Shown: positions 54,403 through 63,671, counted from the first letter of the stretch. The stretch is 64,000 nucleotides of DNA from Fluviicola sp. (GCA_002734085.1 NVXV01000001.1:74198-138197); one strand, 5' to 3'. Notes: generated from the letters alone by a model not told the origin. Numbers and translations: made by a program.

Positions 54403-55743
54403 ATGATAAATTATAAAATCATTTTTATATTTCCATTATTGTTTTTAGGATTCTTTAGTTCTTGCAATAATAGCCAAAAAGAGAAAAAACAATCGAAAAA
54501 AAATGCAGATACCCTTAAAAAATTCTCCTTTGAAATTCAGGAGTTTTCTGAAGAAGATTATCCAGATAACCCAAATATTGGATATAGATCACAACATTTT
54601 TCTTCTGACTACTTTACGTATGGAAAACTTGAAACAAAAAAAGGTTTCAACGTAGATTTGACCTTTTATAGTTCTGAAAAGTATGGAGATTCTATAACTT
54701 TGAATGAATTTAACTTGTCTGAATTTATTCCAACAGTTCCTAAACACATTCGAGGAAAAGATGAATACTTAACTAGATTGGCACTCATTAATCAAGAATG
54801 GAATCGTAATCAAGTTAGATTAGATGAAAATGAATTTAACTCCACCAACGATCAAATTACAAGACTGGATATATCAAGAAATTGCCTCAATGCTTATTTG
54901 TGGGAAGTTATTGCTTTTACAAATGAAAATGGCAAAGAACTTCCCTTATATCATGGATGGTTTGATTTTCCAAAAAAAGTATACAAGGCATTTTTTGAAT
55001 CGAAAAATAAACTGAACTACTCTGAATATTCCAAATCTCTTGAAAAATGGAATACCCCTGAAAACAAGAATTTTGACAAAGGATTGTTACGTTCAATAGA
55101 GGATACAATTCAAATTAAATATTCTGATAAGAGCGGTAAAATGTATCCGTTAAAAGGTGCTCGCCTGAAGAAATACAAAGAAATTATTACTCCTGATACT
55201 TTTAGCACAATGAGGGGTTTACAATCCGATTCAACGACATTCGCAACCTTTAGTCAACCAGGTTACTACAATAAGAAAGAACCCAGACCTACAGAATTAG
55301 GTCGTTTTTATCATCTTGAAAACATTCAGCTTTACAATACACTTTGTAATGATAATAACAAACTGAACGAAATAAAATTCAGCTTTTTAGATCGTCAAAA
55401 AGAACGTAAAACGTATATATATTTTGGTGGGCTTAAACTAAATGATCTTCCACAATTAGCCACTGAAAAAGCCAATCAAGGTTGGAAAAATGCTATGGGG
55501 TTCGGCAATCACCCTTTTTATGAGAACTACGAGGAACATCTGTCTTGGAATCTTTCTAAGAGCTGTTATTATGGATATTTAACGAATGGGGAAGGAGAAT
55601 GGCTCGATAGTCATCATGTTGGAATTGACGGACCTATTTTACATTGGGACAATAAAATCGAAAATCGATTACATGTTTGGTTACTTTCCTTTGAACGTCA
55701 TGCGTTAGTTGGACATTATGTAATAGACATTTTAAAACAATAG
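54403..55743 (+). CDS. Uncharacterised lipoprotein
   Basis: 446-aa lipoprotein with lipobox FFSSC (acylated Cys about 22) and a Lys-rich linker. The mature domain contains YFTYGKLETKKGFNVDLTFY, EFIPTVPKHIRGKDEYLTRL, and near the C-terminus GWKNAMGFGNHPFYENYEEH and HVWLLSFERHALVGHYV. Conserved-looking Trp, His and Tyr are plentiful, but I recognise no family or catalytic motif. It begins a same-strand run with the DUF3179, DoxX and interrupted genes, 52 bases before the next start. Confidence 0.75.
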   Translation: MINYKIIFIFPLLFLGFFSSCNNSQKEKKQSKKNADTLKKFSFEIQEFSEEDYPDNPNIGYRSQHFSSDYFTYGKLETKKGFNVDLTFYSSEKYGDSITLNEFNLSEFIPTVPKHIRGKDEYLTRLALINQEWNRNQVRLDENEFNSTNDQITRLDISRNCLNAYLWEVIAFTNENGKELPLYHGWFDFPKKVYKAFFESKNKLNYSEYSKSLEKWNTPENKNFDKGLLRSIEDTIQIKYSDKSGKMYPLKGARLKKYKEIITPDTFSTMRGLQSDSTTFATFSQPGYYNKKEPRPTELGRFYHLENIQLYNTLCNDNNKLNEIKFSFLDRQKERKTYIYFGGLKLNDLPQLATEKANQGWKNAMGFGNHPFYENYEEHLSWNLSKSCYYGYLTNGEGEWLDSHHVGIDGPILHWDNKIENRLHVWLLSFERHALVGHYVIDILKQ

Positions 55744-55795
55744 TGTAAGGAACTAAAAAACAGTTCGTCAAACACTTTAAATAAAATGAATTACT

Positions 55796-56911
55796 ATGCT
55801 TAGAGTAAGTTTTCTATTATGTTGCGTCATTCTGTATTTCACATCAAATGCTCAAAAAAATCCGCGCAATATAGATGTAGATTGGAAAACTGACACAACA
55901 AAAGCTAATGTATCACTCGACGAATTTACGGCACTAATGAAACCCGATGGAATTCCTCCAATAGATGATCCAAAATTCATGTCAATTGAAAAAGCAAAAG
56001 AAGTCTTTTTCGAACACGAACCTGTAATTGCCATTGAGGCAGGTGGAGAAGTAAAAGCTTATCCTTTAAGCATTCTAATGTTTCATGAAATAGTTAATGA
56101 TAAAGTGGGTGACGAATATTTAGCAATAACTTATTGTCCATTATGTAATGCAGCAATGGTTTTTGACAGGAAAAGTGAAATCAAAGGTGAAGAAGTAATT
56201 ATGGATTTTGGTGTCTCTGGAATGTTGCGTAATAGTGACATGGTCATGTACGATCGTCAAACAGAAAGTTGGTGGCAACAATTTATTGGGGAAGCGTTGG
56301 TTGGAGAGTTAACGGGAATGAGCCTAGATATTTATCCATCAATGTTGATTTCATTAGAAAAATTCGCAGAAAGTTATCCCAACGGTGTTGTTTTATCAAC
56401 TGACACTGGAGATGACTTTGAGTACGGTAAAAATCCTTATGTGAATTATGACAATATTGAAAATAGGCAGCCTAGATTGTTCAAGGGAGAAGTAGACGAA
56501 CGTCTTCCAGCAATGGAACGCATTATAAATATCAGAGCCAACGGAGAACACAAAATATATCCCATTTCTATCATTCAAAAAGAAGAAGTAATTAATGACA
56601 GGTTTCACGATCAGTTTGTTGTATTTTTCTACGATGATGGAATGACTTCTGTTTTAGATGAGAATGACATTAAAAAATCAAAAAAAATAGGTTCTGTAAC
56701 TGTATTTGAACCCATAATCAATGATAAAAAATTAACTTTTAAAAAGAAAAAAGGGAAGTTTATAGATAAAGAGACTGGTTCTATTTGGGACATAACTGGC
56801 AAATGCATTGAAGGAGAATTAAAAGGCGAATCCTTATATCCTATTATTCATGGAAATCATTTTGCTTTTGCTTGGTTCGCATTTCAGCCAGAATGTGAGA
56901 TTTACGAGTAA
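55796..56911 (+). CDS. DUF3179 domain-containing secreted protein
   Basis: 371 aa with signal peptide (to about 19, YFTSNAQ). DUF3179 family: IPPIDDPKFMSIEKA near the start, YLAITYCPLCNAAMVFDR with the conserved C-x2-C at Cys-Pro-Leu-Cys, MLRNSDMVMYDRQTESWWQQ, and the C-terminal IHGNHFAFAWFAFQPE. The function of the family is unknown, but the paired Cys and conserved Trp/Asp are in the expected places. It is followed by a DoxX gene, suggesting membrane redox or respiratory work. The start ATG at 55796 gives the cleanest signal peptide. Confidence 0.88.
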   Translation: MLRVSFLLCCVILYFTSNAQKNPRNIDVDWKTDTTKANVSLDEFTALMKPDGIPPIDDPKFMSIEKAKEVFFEHEPVIAIEAGGEVKAYPLSILMFHEIVNDKVGDEYLAITYCPLCNAAMVFDRKSEIKGEEVIMDFGVSGMLRNSDMVMYDRQTESWWQQFIGEALVGELTGMSLDIYPSMLISLEKFAESYPNGVVLSTDTGDDFEYGKNPYVNYDNIENRQPRLFKGEVDERLPAMERIINIRANGEHKIYPISIIQKEEVINDRFHDQFVVFFYDDGMTSVLDENDIKKSKKIGSVTVFEPIINDKKLTFKKKKGKFIDKETGSIWDITGKCIEGELKGESLYPIIHGNHFAFAWFAFQPECEIYE

Positions 56912-56959
56912 CTCTATTTAAATAGTCGTAAATTCAGATTACTTTAATAAAACTCAAAA

Positions 56960-57400
56960 ATGAAAGTATTAGATCGTCATCACTATGCACTTGCCTTATT
57001 ATTTCTACGTATTCTTTTAGGCATTATTTTAATCATGCAAGGATATGGGAAAATTTTTCAGTACGGTGTGCCAGAAGTTTATGATATGTTTTTTAAGTCT
57101 TATGCTGAGTCAACTTTTCTTTCTGAAGGAATATTGAAACTCACAGCCTACTTCACCTCATACGTAGAATTTATAGGTGGATTGTTGATTATTCTCGGTT
57201 TTTTTAGAATGGTATCATATTTGGCAGTCGCAATTGTTTTAATCGTTGTTAGTTTCGGACATGGATTGGTACAACCAATATGGGATTTACAACATGTGTT
57301 TTTTCGAGCAGTTATGGTGTTTACATTGCTCATTATACCAGCGTCAAAAGATGCTTTTTCAGCCGATCAAATCATAAATCAAATTCGTTTAAAAAAATAA
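56960..57400 (+). CDS. DoxX family membrane protein
   Basis: 146-aa inner-membrane protein with four hydrophobic helices. The family opening is clear: YALALLFLRILLGIILIMQG, then YGKIFQYGVPEVYDMFFKSY, and a later YVEFIGGLLIILGFFRMVSY. DoxX relatives in other bacteria include quinol-oxidase-associated and redox-stress proteins; the role here is unknown. It lies 48 bases after the DUF3179 gene and six bases before the interrupted gene, so all are probably co-transcribed. Confidence 0.85.
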   Translation: MKVLDRHHYALALLFLRILLGIILIMQGYGKIFQYGVPEVYDMFFKSYAESTFLSEGILKLTAYFTSYVEFIGGLLIILGFFRMVSYLAVAIVLIVVSFGHGLVQPIWDLQHVFFRAVMVFTLLIIPASKDAFSADQIINQIRLKK

Positions 57401-57406
57401 AGAGTT

Positions 57407-57859
57407 ATGAAATATTCCCTACTCGTAATAATTCTATTTTCTGTTTTTATTTCTAAAGCGCAAAAAATGGATAACGATAAACTTACTAAAATATACTCAG
57501 CTTTTTCAGACAGTATCAATGGTGAAGAAGGTTATTGGCAGTTATATAAAGATGGTCATGTCTTAATATCGATAAGTGATAAAGCAAATGATCGGATGCG
57601 TATTATTATGCCTATCGTTGAAATTGAAGATATTAAAATGATTAATCTTCATGAGGCATTAGAAGCGAACTTTCATACAGCACTAGATGTCAAATATGCA
57701 ATATCAGATGATATAATGTAGAGTATATTTGTTCATCCTTTGAAAGCACTAAGTAAAGAGCAAGTTGAAGACGCACTTAAGCAGGTTTTCTATGCAGCAT
57801 TAACTTTTGGAGGAAGTTATTCCAGTACGAATCTTGTTTTTCCGTCAGGAGATGAATAA
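57407..57859 (+). pseudogene. Secreted small protein gene interrupted by in-frame TAG
   Basis: Signal peptide (MKYSLLVIILFSVFISKAQ) and a mature part ending KYAISDDIM, then TAG at 57719-57721. The same frame continues without another stop for 45 codons (SIFVHPLKALSKEQVEDALK, then FYAALTFGGSYSSTNLVF and PSGDE) to TAA at 57857-57859, so the original protein was about 150 aa. I recall relatives carrying Trp at this spot (DDIMWSIF), implying TGG became TAG; this rests on memory. Options are a pseudogene, a sequencing error or read-through. No family name is assigned. Confidence 0.75.
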
Positions 57860-57915
57860 AAGGCTTACCGTAATAGTTATAACTATTTGCTTGCTTTATA
57901 CTCCATAGTCTAAAA

Positions 57916-58200
57916 TTACTGACCTTGACCCAGTGAGAACCCTCTTTGACCATCAAAAGTATACAGGTTTTCAGTTTTAATTACATCAATATCTTTCTCT
58001 ACTGCAGTCAAAAGTAATTTTACAACGTCCTCCTTATCTATATTTCGTTCATTGGGAGTGCTAAAACAACACCTCCAGTGATTTGTACAAAATGTTTCAT
58101 CAAATCCATTTGGTCATACTTTAACTCCTCGGTTAGTAATCATTACCAACTCAATGTCATCAACGAAAACGTCTACTCCTTTGAGTTCTTTTTTATTCGG
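57916..58200 (-). pseudogene. icd: Decayed 3' fragment of NADP-isocitrate dehydrogenase gene
   Basis: On the minus strand one frame reads GVDVFVDDIELVMITNRGVK, V, then a stop (TGA, 58114-58116), then PNGFDETFCTNHWRCCF and KTENLYTFDGQRGFSLGQGQ before a genuine TAA at 57916-57918. This matches the C-terminus of the long Thermus-type NADP-isocitrate dehydrogenases, where the stop position is a conserved Trp (VKVWPNGF). About 15 residues seem missing before IELVMITNRG, HWRCRF has become HWRCCF, and no upstream part of the enzyme remains. It is a pseudogene remnant; a functional copy would lie elsewhere. Confidence 0.78.
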
Positions 58201-58456
58201 TAATGGTAAGCTGTCTCAAATCAAGTGCAATATTATCTTGTTCTATGTTGTTCAATAATCCGCAAAGAAATTCTTTTTCCTCTACATACCCTTTTAACTT
58301 CTTGTCAATTACAGAAGAGTTGAAACTATGATTTTTTTCCCATTCCCTCATGTATTCCAACTTTAAAGAATTGATTTTTTCATCGATCTGATTACAGTAG
58401 TTTTCAATTAAAACTGACTTTTGGATTTCTAGTTTTTCATTACTTAAATTAGACAT
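58193..58456 (-). CDS. Small coiled-coil protein
   Basis: 87 aa, soluble, without signal peptide: repeated charged helix sequence, KLEIQKSVLIENYCNQIDEK and YMREWEKNHSFN, ending LDLRQLTITE. Its stop overlaps the upstream end of the isocitrate dehydrogenase remnant by a few bases, and the DUF6671 gene begins 140 bases further. It may be a true small gene of unknown function or part of the decayed patch. I see no homologue I can name. Confidence 0.45.
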   Translation of the reverse strand: MSNLSNEKLEIQKSVLIENYCNQIDEKINSLKLEYMREWEKNHSFNSSVIDKKLKGYVEEKEFLCGLLNNIEQDNIALDLRQLTITE

Positions 58457-58595
58457 AACTTTTTTACTTTAAAGGTTAAACAATTTAATGCTCTTTTTCT
58501 TTGAAATTGAATCTAAATCAGAAGAACACAACAAAGATTAGCATTTTATTTTATATATTTTTATTTATGTTTTTTATACTATTCATTACTTTATG

Positions 58596-59444
58596 TTATG
58601 GATTGCAAACATCGCAGTACATCGGTTCCTCTGTTTTTTTACCATGTGGATTCATCTTTCTCTCAACAGCGTTGCATACAGAACATTTGTACTTAAAAGC
58701 TAAAGTTGATCGCGTAGGCATGCTACAAAGTCCACAAGGCAAACCTAATTCCACCTTTTCGACTTGAAAACCTGGTATATCACATTCCGGACAGCAGTTC
58801 ATGATATTATCCACTAAATCTTCTGCAGCTTGCGCAATTACATCCATGCGCTTTGGATTGTGCATCGCTCTCATATCTGTTTCAATCCAAGCAGATTTTG
58901 ATTCTTCTAATATGTTCTCTAAAAAATGAATCAAACGATCTTCTTCATGGATGTTTTTATGGATAATCTCAATACTGTTTTGCTGATTCCTAAGAATCAT
59001 AGCATGACCGGGAAACCCGTGTTCATTGGCAAATTCCAATCCTTCTTTTACTGAACTAATTTCTTGTCCGTCAAAGTTTGTATCCGTCGATATTTTCCGA
59101 CCAAAGATTTCCAAATTATTCTTTCTATCTGAAAACAAAACAATCTCATCGTCGGCAGAAGCAAAAAGGATACTTAGGTGCTGACCAAAAGAACCTTCGC
59201 TGGCTATGGCTATGTCATAGCCAGTTTCATCCATTGCCAATTTGCATTTCATTCGAACCGTATCCAAAGGATTGAGTTTCCGTTCTACTTCTCCTGAAAA
59301 AGTCCCCAACTGATCTGTGTCAAATCCACTTGGCACGATACATTGAACATCTATTGCCTTTTCCAGTATCGGAGCAATAACAGCTTCTTTTTTATGTTTT
59401 GTTGCAATCACTAAAGTTCTATTCTTAAAGATTTCGATTCCCAT
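58596..59444 (-). CDS. DUF6671 zinc-ribbon protein in the dab operon
   Basis: 282-aa soluble protein. N-terminal two-thirds (EIFKNRTLVIATKHKKEAVI, IAIASEGSFGQHLSILFASA) form a compact domain; the C-terminal third carries four Cys-x2-Cys pairs (CCPECD, LPCGLCSM, CSVC, CDVCNP), consistent with zinc ribbons. I place it in DUF6671. It starts three bases after the dabA stop, so it is co-expressed with the inorganic-carbon transporter. Its function is unknown; zinc supply to DabA or regulation is speculation. An 88-codon plus-strand frame over its end is discounted. Confidence 0.8.
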   Translation of the reverse strand: MGIEIFKNRTLVIATKHKKEAVIAPILEKAIDVQCIVPSGFDTDQLGTFSGEVERKLNPLDTVRMKCKLAMDETGYDIAIASEGSFGQHLSILFASADDEIVLFSDRKNNLEIFGRKISTDTNFDGQEISSVKEGLEFANEHGFPGHAMILRNQQNSIEIIHKNIHEEDRLIHFLENILEESKSAWIETDMRAMHNPKRMDVIAQAAEDLVDNIMNCCPECDIPGFQVEKVELGLPCGLCSMPTRSTLAFKYKCSVCNAVERKMNPHGKKTEEPMYCDVCNP

Positions 59445-59447
59445 TGA

Positions 59448-61970
59448 CTAAACAAGTTGAGCTTCTTTAGATTGTTTTAAATCAATTGAACTCCATTCTA
59501 AATCTTTTTCATAGATGTGAGATATATTACCATCGCTATCCATCACCATTAAGAAAATCCAATTGTTATCACATAGCTCCTTGACGTTTGGATGTTTATC
59601 CAAAATTTTATTTATTGCATCAAGAGGGGCTTCTATGGCTACATTCAATCGCTGAGGAAGATGCTGATAGTTTTCACCGTCATGTACTGATTGCCAAGGC
59701 AGCCCAACTTTTAAATCTCCACTGGATCCCTCTAGCACACCAATTCCTCCTGTGATATTGTGTAAGGTTTTATTTCCCGACCCAAAGTTTTTGTTGTCGA
59801 CGGTTGAAGCATAGTACTGCATGTTAATCCAGTTGGTCACTACCATTGGTGCGGTCATAATTAATTCTAGTACACCGAACTCTTTATCTTCTTTCCAGTT
59901 ATAAGAATGTAAAAATGATTTCCCGTTAAGGTTCGTATTTTTTGTTCTTTCACGTGGTGCAACTACAAATGTGTTACAACCCGCTAACCCCCATTCATGT
60001 CGCACTTGTGACCAGTCTTTGCTTCGACCTATTATTTTTCTATCGAGCGCCTTATCTTTCACATTCAAACGAAGTGATCGTTCTGTTCGCGCAGTATGAC
60101 TTGCTGCCGACAACCATTTTTTCAATTGAGAAAGATCTTTTTGTAATCGACTGGGAACACTTTCAGTTTTAAACAAACGAAGTTCATCTGTCGTTGTATC
60201 GTGTTCCGCTGCAATAAAGTGTGTATCTTCTGGAATCTTAATTCCTTGTTTTGCTAGTCCAAATCGAACTTCTGAATTATTCAAAACTTCAGCTGCTACT
60301 TTAGCATTGGCTTCTCCAGAGTTTCCTCCACACGCACCACAATCATAACCAGTAGCGTGTGGATTGTTGGTAGAAGTTGAACCGTGCCCTGTGATTAAAA
60401 CCAGTTTCGCAAAATCTTTTGTTAACGACATTGCGTTCAAGGCGTTTTTCGCCAATTCAATTTGTTTACTTAATTCAAGTCCCAGCGTTTGCTCATTATG
60501 ACTTTCTGGAGCTAAACTCACTGATTTCTTTTTCGCGTTTCTCTTTGACAGATAACTTCCACTTGGATGAGACGTAGGGCGTGTAAGACCAAAAGCATCC
60601 ATAAACAATTTTGGTAGATATGTTATCCCTATTGGACTTACGAATCCAAAACAAGAAACTGCGCTGTGTCTAAATGATTTCCACGAAGTAAATAAGTGGA
60701 ATTTATTTTTTCTATTCTCTAATGCTTTCTCATGCTCTTTTTTGTCTGGAATAACTTCTTTCACAGTTGCTCCAGTTGGGATTAATGCTGGACATTGACT
60801 TTGTCCTCGTCCGTGTCCTATTGGAATATAGTTGATTGGAAATGCGAAGAACCCTGCAAACCCCATCGTTTCAATTTCTGGTGAAAACATTTCCAGGTTC
60901 CTTCTGTATACTTCCGAGCGCACATCGATACAAAAGATGGCTTGAACAAGCGGACGCTTATTTTTCTCTACTAAACTTCCATCACTATTTTTTATGTTTT
61001 GTATTAACTCTCTCTGACAGGCAAAGTCATATGCATTTTGTAAAATAAGTCGCTGATAAATTGACTCGTCTTCATTTATTTCAAACAATAAAGCTTCATT
61101 TTGTTTCTGCGCTCTACGCCATAATTCATCTATTTCTTGACTTTCATAAGTGTTATAAAATGCCAGCTCCCATGCCAATAAAATAGCCAAAAAATCTTGG
61201 AGATTTGTATTCTTACCACCGTATAGGTTTGCGTCCCAATCTAAACCAGCATTATAAGCCGACCATCCTTGGACACGCATCATCAGGGCATGTAGATATG
61301 GCACAAGTGTTTCTTCTGACGGAGCGAGAATACTTAAACACCCTTCTATAGATTGTAATGAATTATCAGGTAAGGACTTCAAAGTTGAGTGGAATTTCTT
61401 CAACCCATGAATTTGAGGTGTTCTATCTGCATACGCATCATTTTTCCATGACAAAAAGTTTGACGCTTCCTTTTTTGTGTTGTTCCAGGAGGCAATGCCT
61501 TTATCAAAATAGTTAGACGCCCATGATGTTGTGCAATCTACCATAATTGAATTCCATTTTTTCCCGCTTATAGATTCTGCGCAATCAGATAATAGTTGAA
61601 GTCCAACCGTGCTTTTTATTTTGCTTTTATTTATTTGGTGAGCTTTTTTAATAAACTCGCTTGATGAAACAACGCTCAGGTTTGATTTTTCTAAGGCCTT
61701 TTCCACATCCTTTTTGGAAATAGTTCCTTCACTTATTGCTGATAAGTAAAACGAAAGCGGCATCGTCAATTGCGAACCATTCAATTTATTATAGTAGCGT
61801 GCTGTATCTTCAAAAGAACTGCTTGCTTTACCTAAGTAAGGATTAACTGCTACAAAATTTTCTAAAGACCACAGCGGCGCAATTTTACCTAAAGCTTGCG
61901 TTAAGATTTCATTTATTTCCATATTCATAGTTTGTGAATTATTCATTGTTGAAGTTCTACCGTTTTTCAT
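59448..61970 (-). CDS. dabA: Inorganic-carbon transporter subunit DabA (UPF0753/DUF2309)
   Basis: 840-aa cytosolic, carbonic-anhydrase-like subunit of the DAB complex, which hydrates CO2 vectorially to bicarbonate driven by cation flux through DabB. The four residues described as zinc ligands in Halothiobacillus DabA have counterparts at Cys347 and Asp349 (IFCIDVRSE), His529 (LITGHGSTS) and Cys544 (GYDCGACGG), with the same 15-residue His-Cys spacing. Several ATGs near the start make its exact N-terminus uncertain. It lies 31 bases from dabB. Confidence 0.92.
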   Translation of the reverse strand: MKNGRTSTMNNSQTMNMEINEILTQALGKIAPLWSLENFVAVNPYLGKASSSFEDTARYYNKLNGSQLTMPLSFYLSAISEGTISKKDVEKALEKSNLSVVSSSEFIKKAHQINKSKIKSTVGLQLLSDCAESISGKKWNSIMVDCTTSWASNYFDKGIASWNNTKKEASNFLSWKNDAYADRTPQIHGLKKFHSTLKSLPDNSLQSIEGCLSILAPSEETLVPYLHALMMRVQGWSAYNAGLDWDANLYGGKNTNLQDFLAILLAWELAFYNTYESQEIDELWRRAQKQNEALLFEINEDESIYQRLILQNAYDFACQRELIQNIKNSDGSLVEKNKRPLVQAIFCIDVRSEVYRRNLEMFSPEIETMGFAGFFAFPINYIPIGHGRGQSQCPALIPTGATVKEVIPDKKEHEKALENRKNKFHLFTSWKSFRHSAVSCFGFVSPIGITYLPKLFMDAFGLTRPTSHPSGSYLSKRNAKKKSVSLAPESHNEQTLGLELSKQIELAKNALNAMSLTKDFAKLVLITGHGSTSTNNPHATGYDCGACGGNSGEANAKVAAEVLNNSEVRFGLAKQGIKIPEDTHFIAAEHDTTTDELRLFKTESVPSRLQKDLSQLKKWLSAASHTARTERSLRLNVKDKALDRKIIGRSKDWSQVRHEWGLAGCNTFVVAPRERTKNTNLNGKSFLHSYNWKEDKEFGVLELIMTAPMVVTNWINMQYYASTVDNKNFGSGNKTLHNITGGIGVLEGSSGDLKVGLPWQSVHDGENYQHLPQRLNVAIEAPLDAINKILDKHPNVKELCDNNWIFLMVMDSDGNISHIYEKDLEWSSIDLKQSKEAQLV

Positions 61971-62001
61971 TTTTAATGATTTTTAGTTCTTATTAACCCA
62001 A

Positions 62002-63570
62002 TTATTTTTTCACTTTATAAGCTCCAACCAACCTGTCAAAGTAGCTATTGATATAAAATCCATTTCTCAAATGGACACTTAGCATGTTATTGTTTTGACG
62101 CTGTCTGTATAGTGGAGCAAGTAATTGTACCAAGATCGCAATCGCAAAAAGCGACAACATTAAAATGATGACATACGCTTGATTCGTTGAAAGCATGATT
62201 TCAATTGGGAATTGATTTAAAAGAATCATATGAAATAAATGTTCGAAACCGAAAAAGGCGAAGGAAACCACTGATACTAACAAGCAAGACAAAAATAACG
62301 TCGAAAGGCTTCGTTTAGAATCTAAAATTGGCGTTAATAAGAGTGTTAAGCTCATCACAATTACTAATCCTACTGCGAGAAGTGAAAAGTTTTTACTCGG
62401 ATCGATTCCAAATAGAGCAGCTACTCCTGTATAGATTGCAAACGTCAATATCACACCTAAAACAATCAATAATGGATTTCTCAAGCGTTGAGGCGTCACT
62501 ATTCGCTTGGATCGAACGAGATCTACTAAGCTTCCTGAAGAAAGGAACGAATGTGCTTTATAAAAAGAGTGTGCTACAATGTGAAGTACCGCTGCAGAAT
62601 AAGCTCCCGTTCCACAAATGAACAAACTGAACCCCATGTGCGCAATGCTTGAGTATCCAAGTGCTGTTTTGATTGAAGATTGCGTAAGGAACACGGCAGA
62701 AGCAAACAACGCTGTAAATCCTCCCATTAATAGCAGAATATTTGATGCTGTTTCTGTCTGGTTTAGCAAAAATGCCAATCTCATGATAATAAAAGGCCCT
62801 GCATTTAAAACGCCCGCATGTAATAAAGCCGAAACAGGAGTTGGAGTTTCCATCACCTCAACCAACCAGCCATGGAAAGGAAACTGTGCTGATTTAAACA
62901 ATGCTGCCAATACTAAAAATACAGTAGGCCATTCTAAACTAAGCGGACTTCCATTTATGTTCCCTTGTTTTATGGCTTCAAAAATGACTTCCAAATTCCC
63001 TGAACCTACTTGGTTGAAAATCAAAAGGAAACTCACAAGTAAAAAGCTGTCTGCTATTCGTGCAACGATGAACTTCTTTCTAGCTGCAATTTTTGCACGT
63101 GGTCTATCTCTATAAAAAACTAGTAAACGATGTAGAAAGAGACTCGTTAGCACCCATGCAATGAACAAGATAAATAGATTACCCGACAAAACGAACAGTT
63201 GAACTGAAGCTATGGTTGCTGCAATTCTTCCCATAAAAACTCCTTGACACTTGTCGCCGTCTAGGTAGTTGACGCTGTATTTTACAATTATAAAACCGAG
63301 AAGTGCAATCATTCCAAAAAATAACACACTTAAAGCGTCAAGCCTAAAGTTAAGACCAAGACCTTGATAATCTAATAGAGTTACTTCTGAAACGCCGTTG
63401 TTGAAAACATAAAATCCTCCTGCTACTGAAAGTAAGATACTGAGTATAGAGGTAAACATCGAGCTGTAAAAAATTACTTTCTTCTTTCTATTGCTTAAAA
63501 TCCCTGACAAGAGACTCGTAGCAAAAAATAATACTGCTGGAAGAATTGTGGCTATCGCTAATAATTTCAT
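62002..63570 (-). CDS. dabB: Inorganic-carbon transporter membrane subunit DabB (NuoL-like)
   Basis: 522-aa proton- or sodium-channel subunit of the NuoL/MrpA family, with about 13 membrane helices. Family core: GSGNLEVIFEAIKQGN between helices, AQFPFHGWLVEVMETPTPVS (with the conserved Lys/Glu region) and KTALGYSSIAHMGFSLF. It supplies ion flux to DabA at the inner membrane. The start ATG is 101 bases from the divergent LysR-type gene. Being upstream of dabA and DUF6671 on the same strand, it is the first gene of the operon. Confidence 0.92.
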   Translation of the reverse strand: MKLLAIATILPAVLFFATSLLSGILSNRKKKVIFYSSMFTSILSILLSVAGGFYVFNNGVSEVTLLDYQGLGLNFRLDALSVLFFGMIALLGFIIVKYSVNYLDGDKCQGVFMGRIAATIASVQLFVLSGNLFILFIAWVLTSLFLHRLLVFYRDRPRAKIAARKKFIVARIADSFLLVSFLLIFNQVGSGNLEVIFEAIKQGNINGSPLSLEWPTVFLVLAALFKSAQFPFHGWLVEVMETPTPVSALLHAGVLNAGPFIIMRLAFLLNQTETASNILLLMGGFTALFASAVFLTQSSIKTALGYSSIAHMGFSLFICGTGAYSAAVLHIVAHSFYKAHSFLSSGSLVDLVRSKRIVTPQRLRNPLLIVLGVILTFAIYTGVAALFGIDPSKNFSLLAVGLVIVMSLTLLLTPILDSKRSLSTLFLSCLLVSVVSFAFFGFEHLFHMILLNQFPIEIMLSTNQAYVIILMLSLFAIAILVQLLAPLYRQRQNNNMLSVHLRNGFYINSYFDRLVGAYKVKK

Positions 63571-63639
63571 TCGTTTCTTTTTTTAATAAAAATGTTATCT
63601 GAGGACAAATTAAAGAAGAATGATTCATATATTTTTATT

Positions 63640-63665
63640 TATATTTGAAATGTTATACATAACAT
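63640..63665. promoter_or_regulatory. LysR operator and promoter between dabB and the regulator
   Basis: A perfect inverted repeat ATGTTAT-AC-ATAACAT (63650-63665) sits six bases before the regulator ATG, beside an exact -7 box TATATTTG (63640-63647) for the regulator. LysR-type proteins bind partly palindromic sites like this in the divergent region they control, so it is probably the regulator's own binding site, also affecting dabB. Confidence 0.6.
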
Positions 63666-63671
63666 ATATTT

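Noticed and set aside
58501-58767. 88-codon plus-strand frame with hydrophobic start
   Set aside because: Its second half lies antisense to the conserved zinc-ribbon end of the DUF6671 gene; no independent support.
62618-63115. 165-codon plus-strand frame
   Set aside because: Lies wholly antisense to dabB helices; composition is that of a shadow frame.
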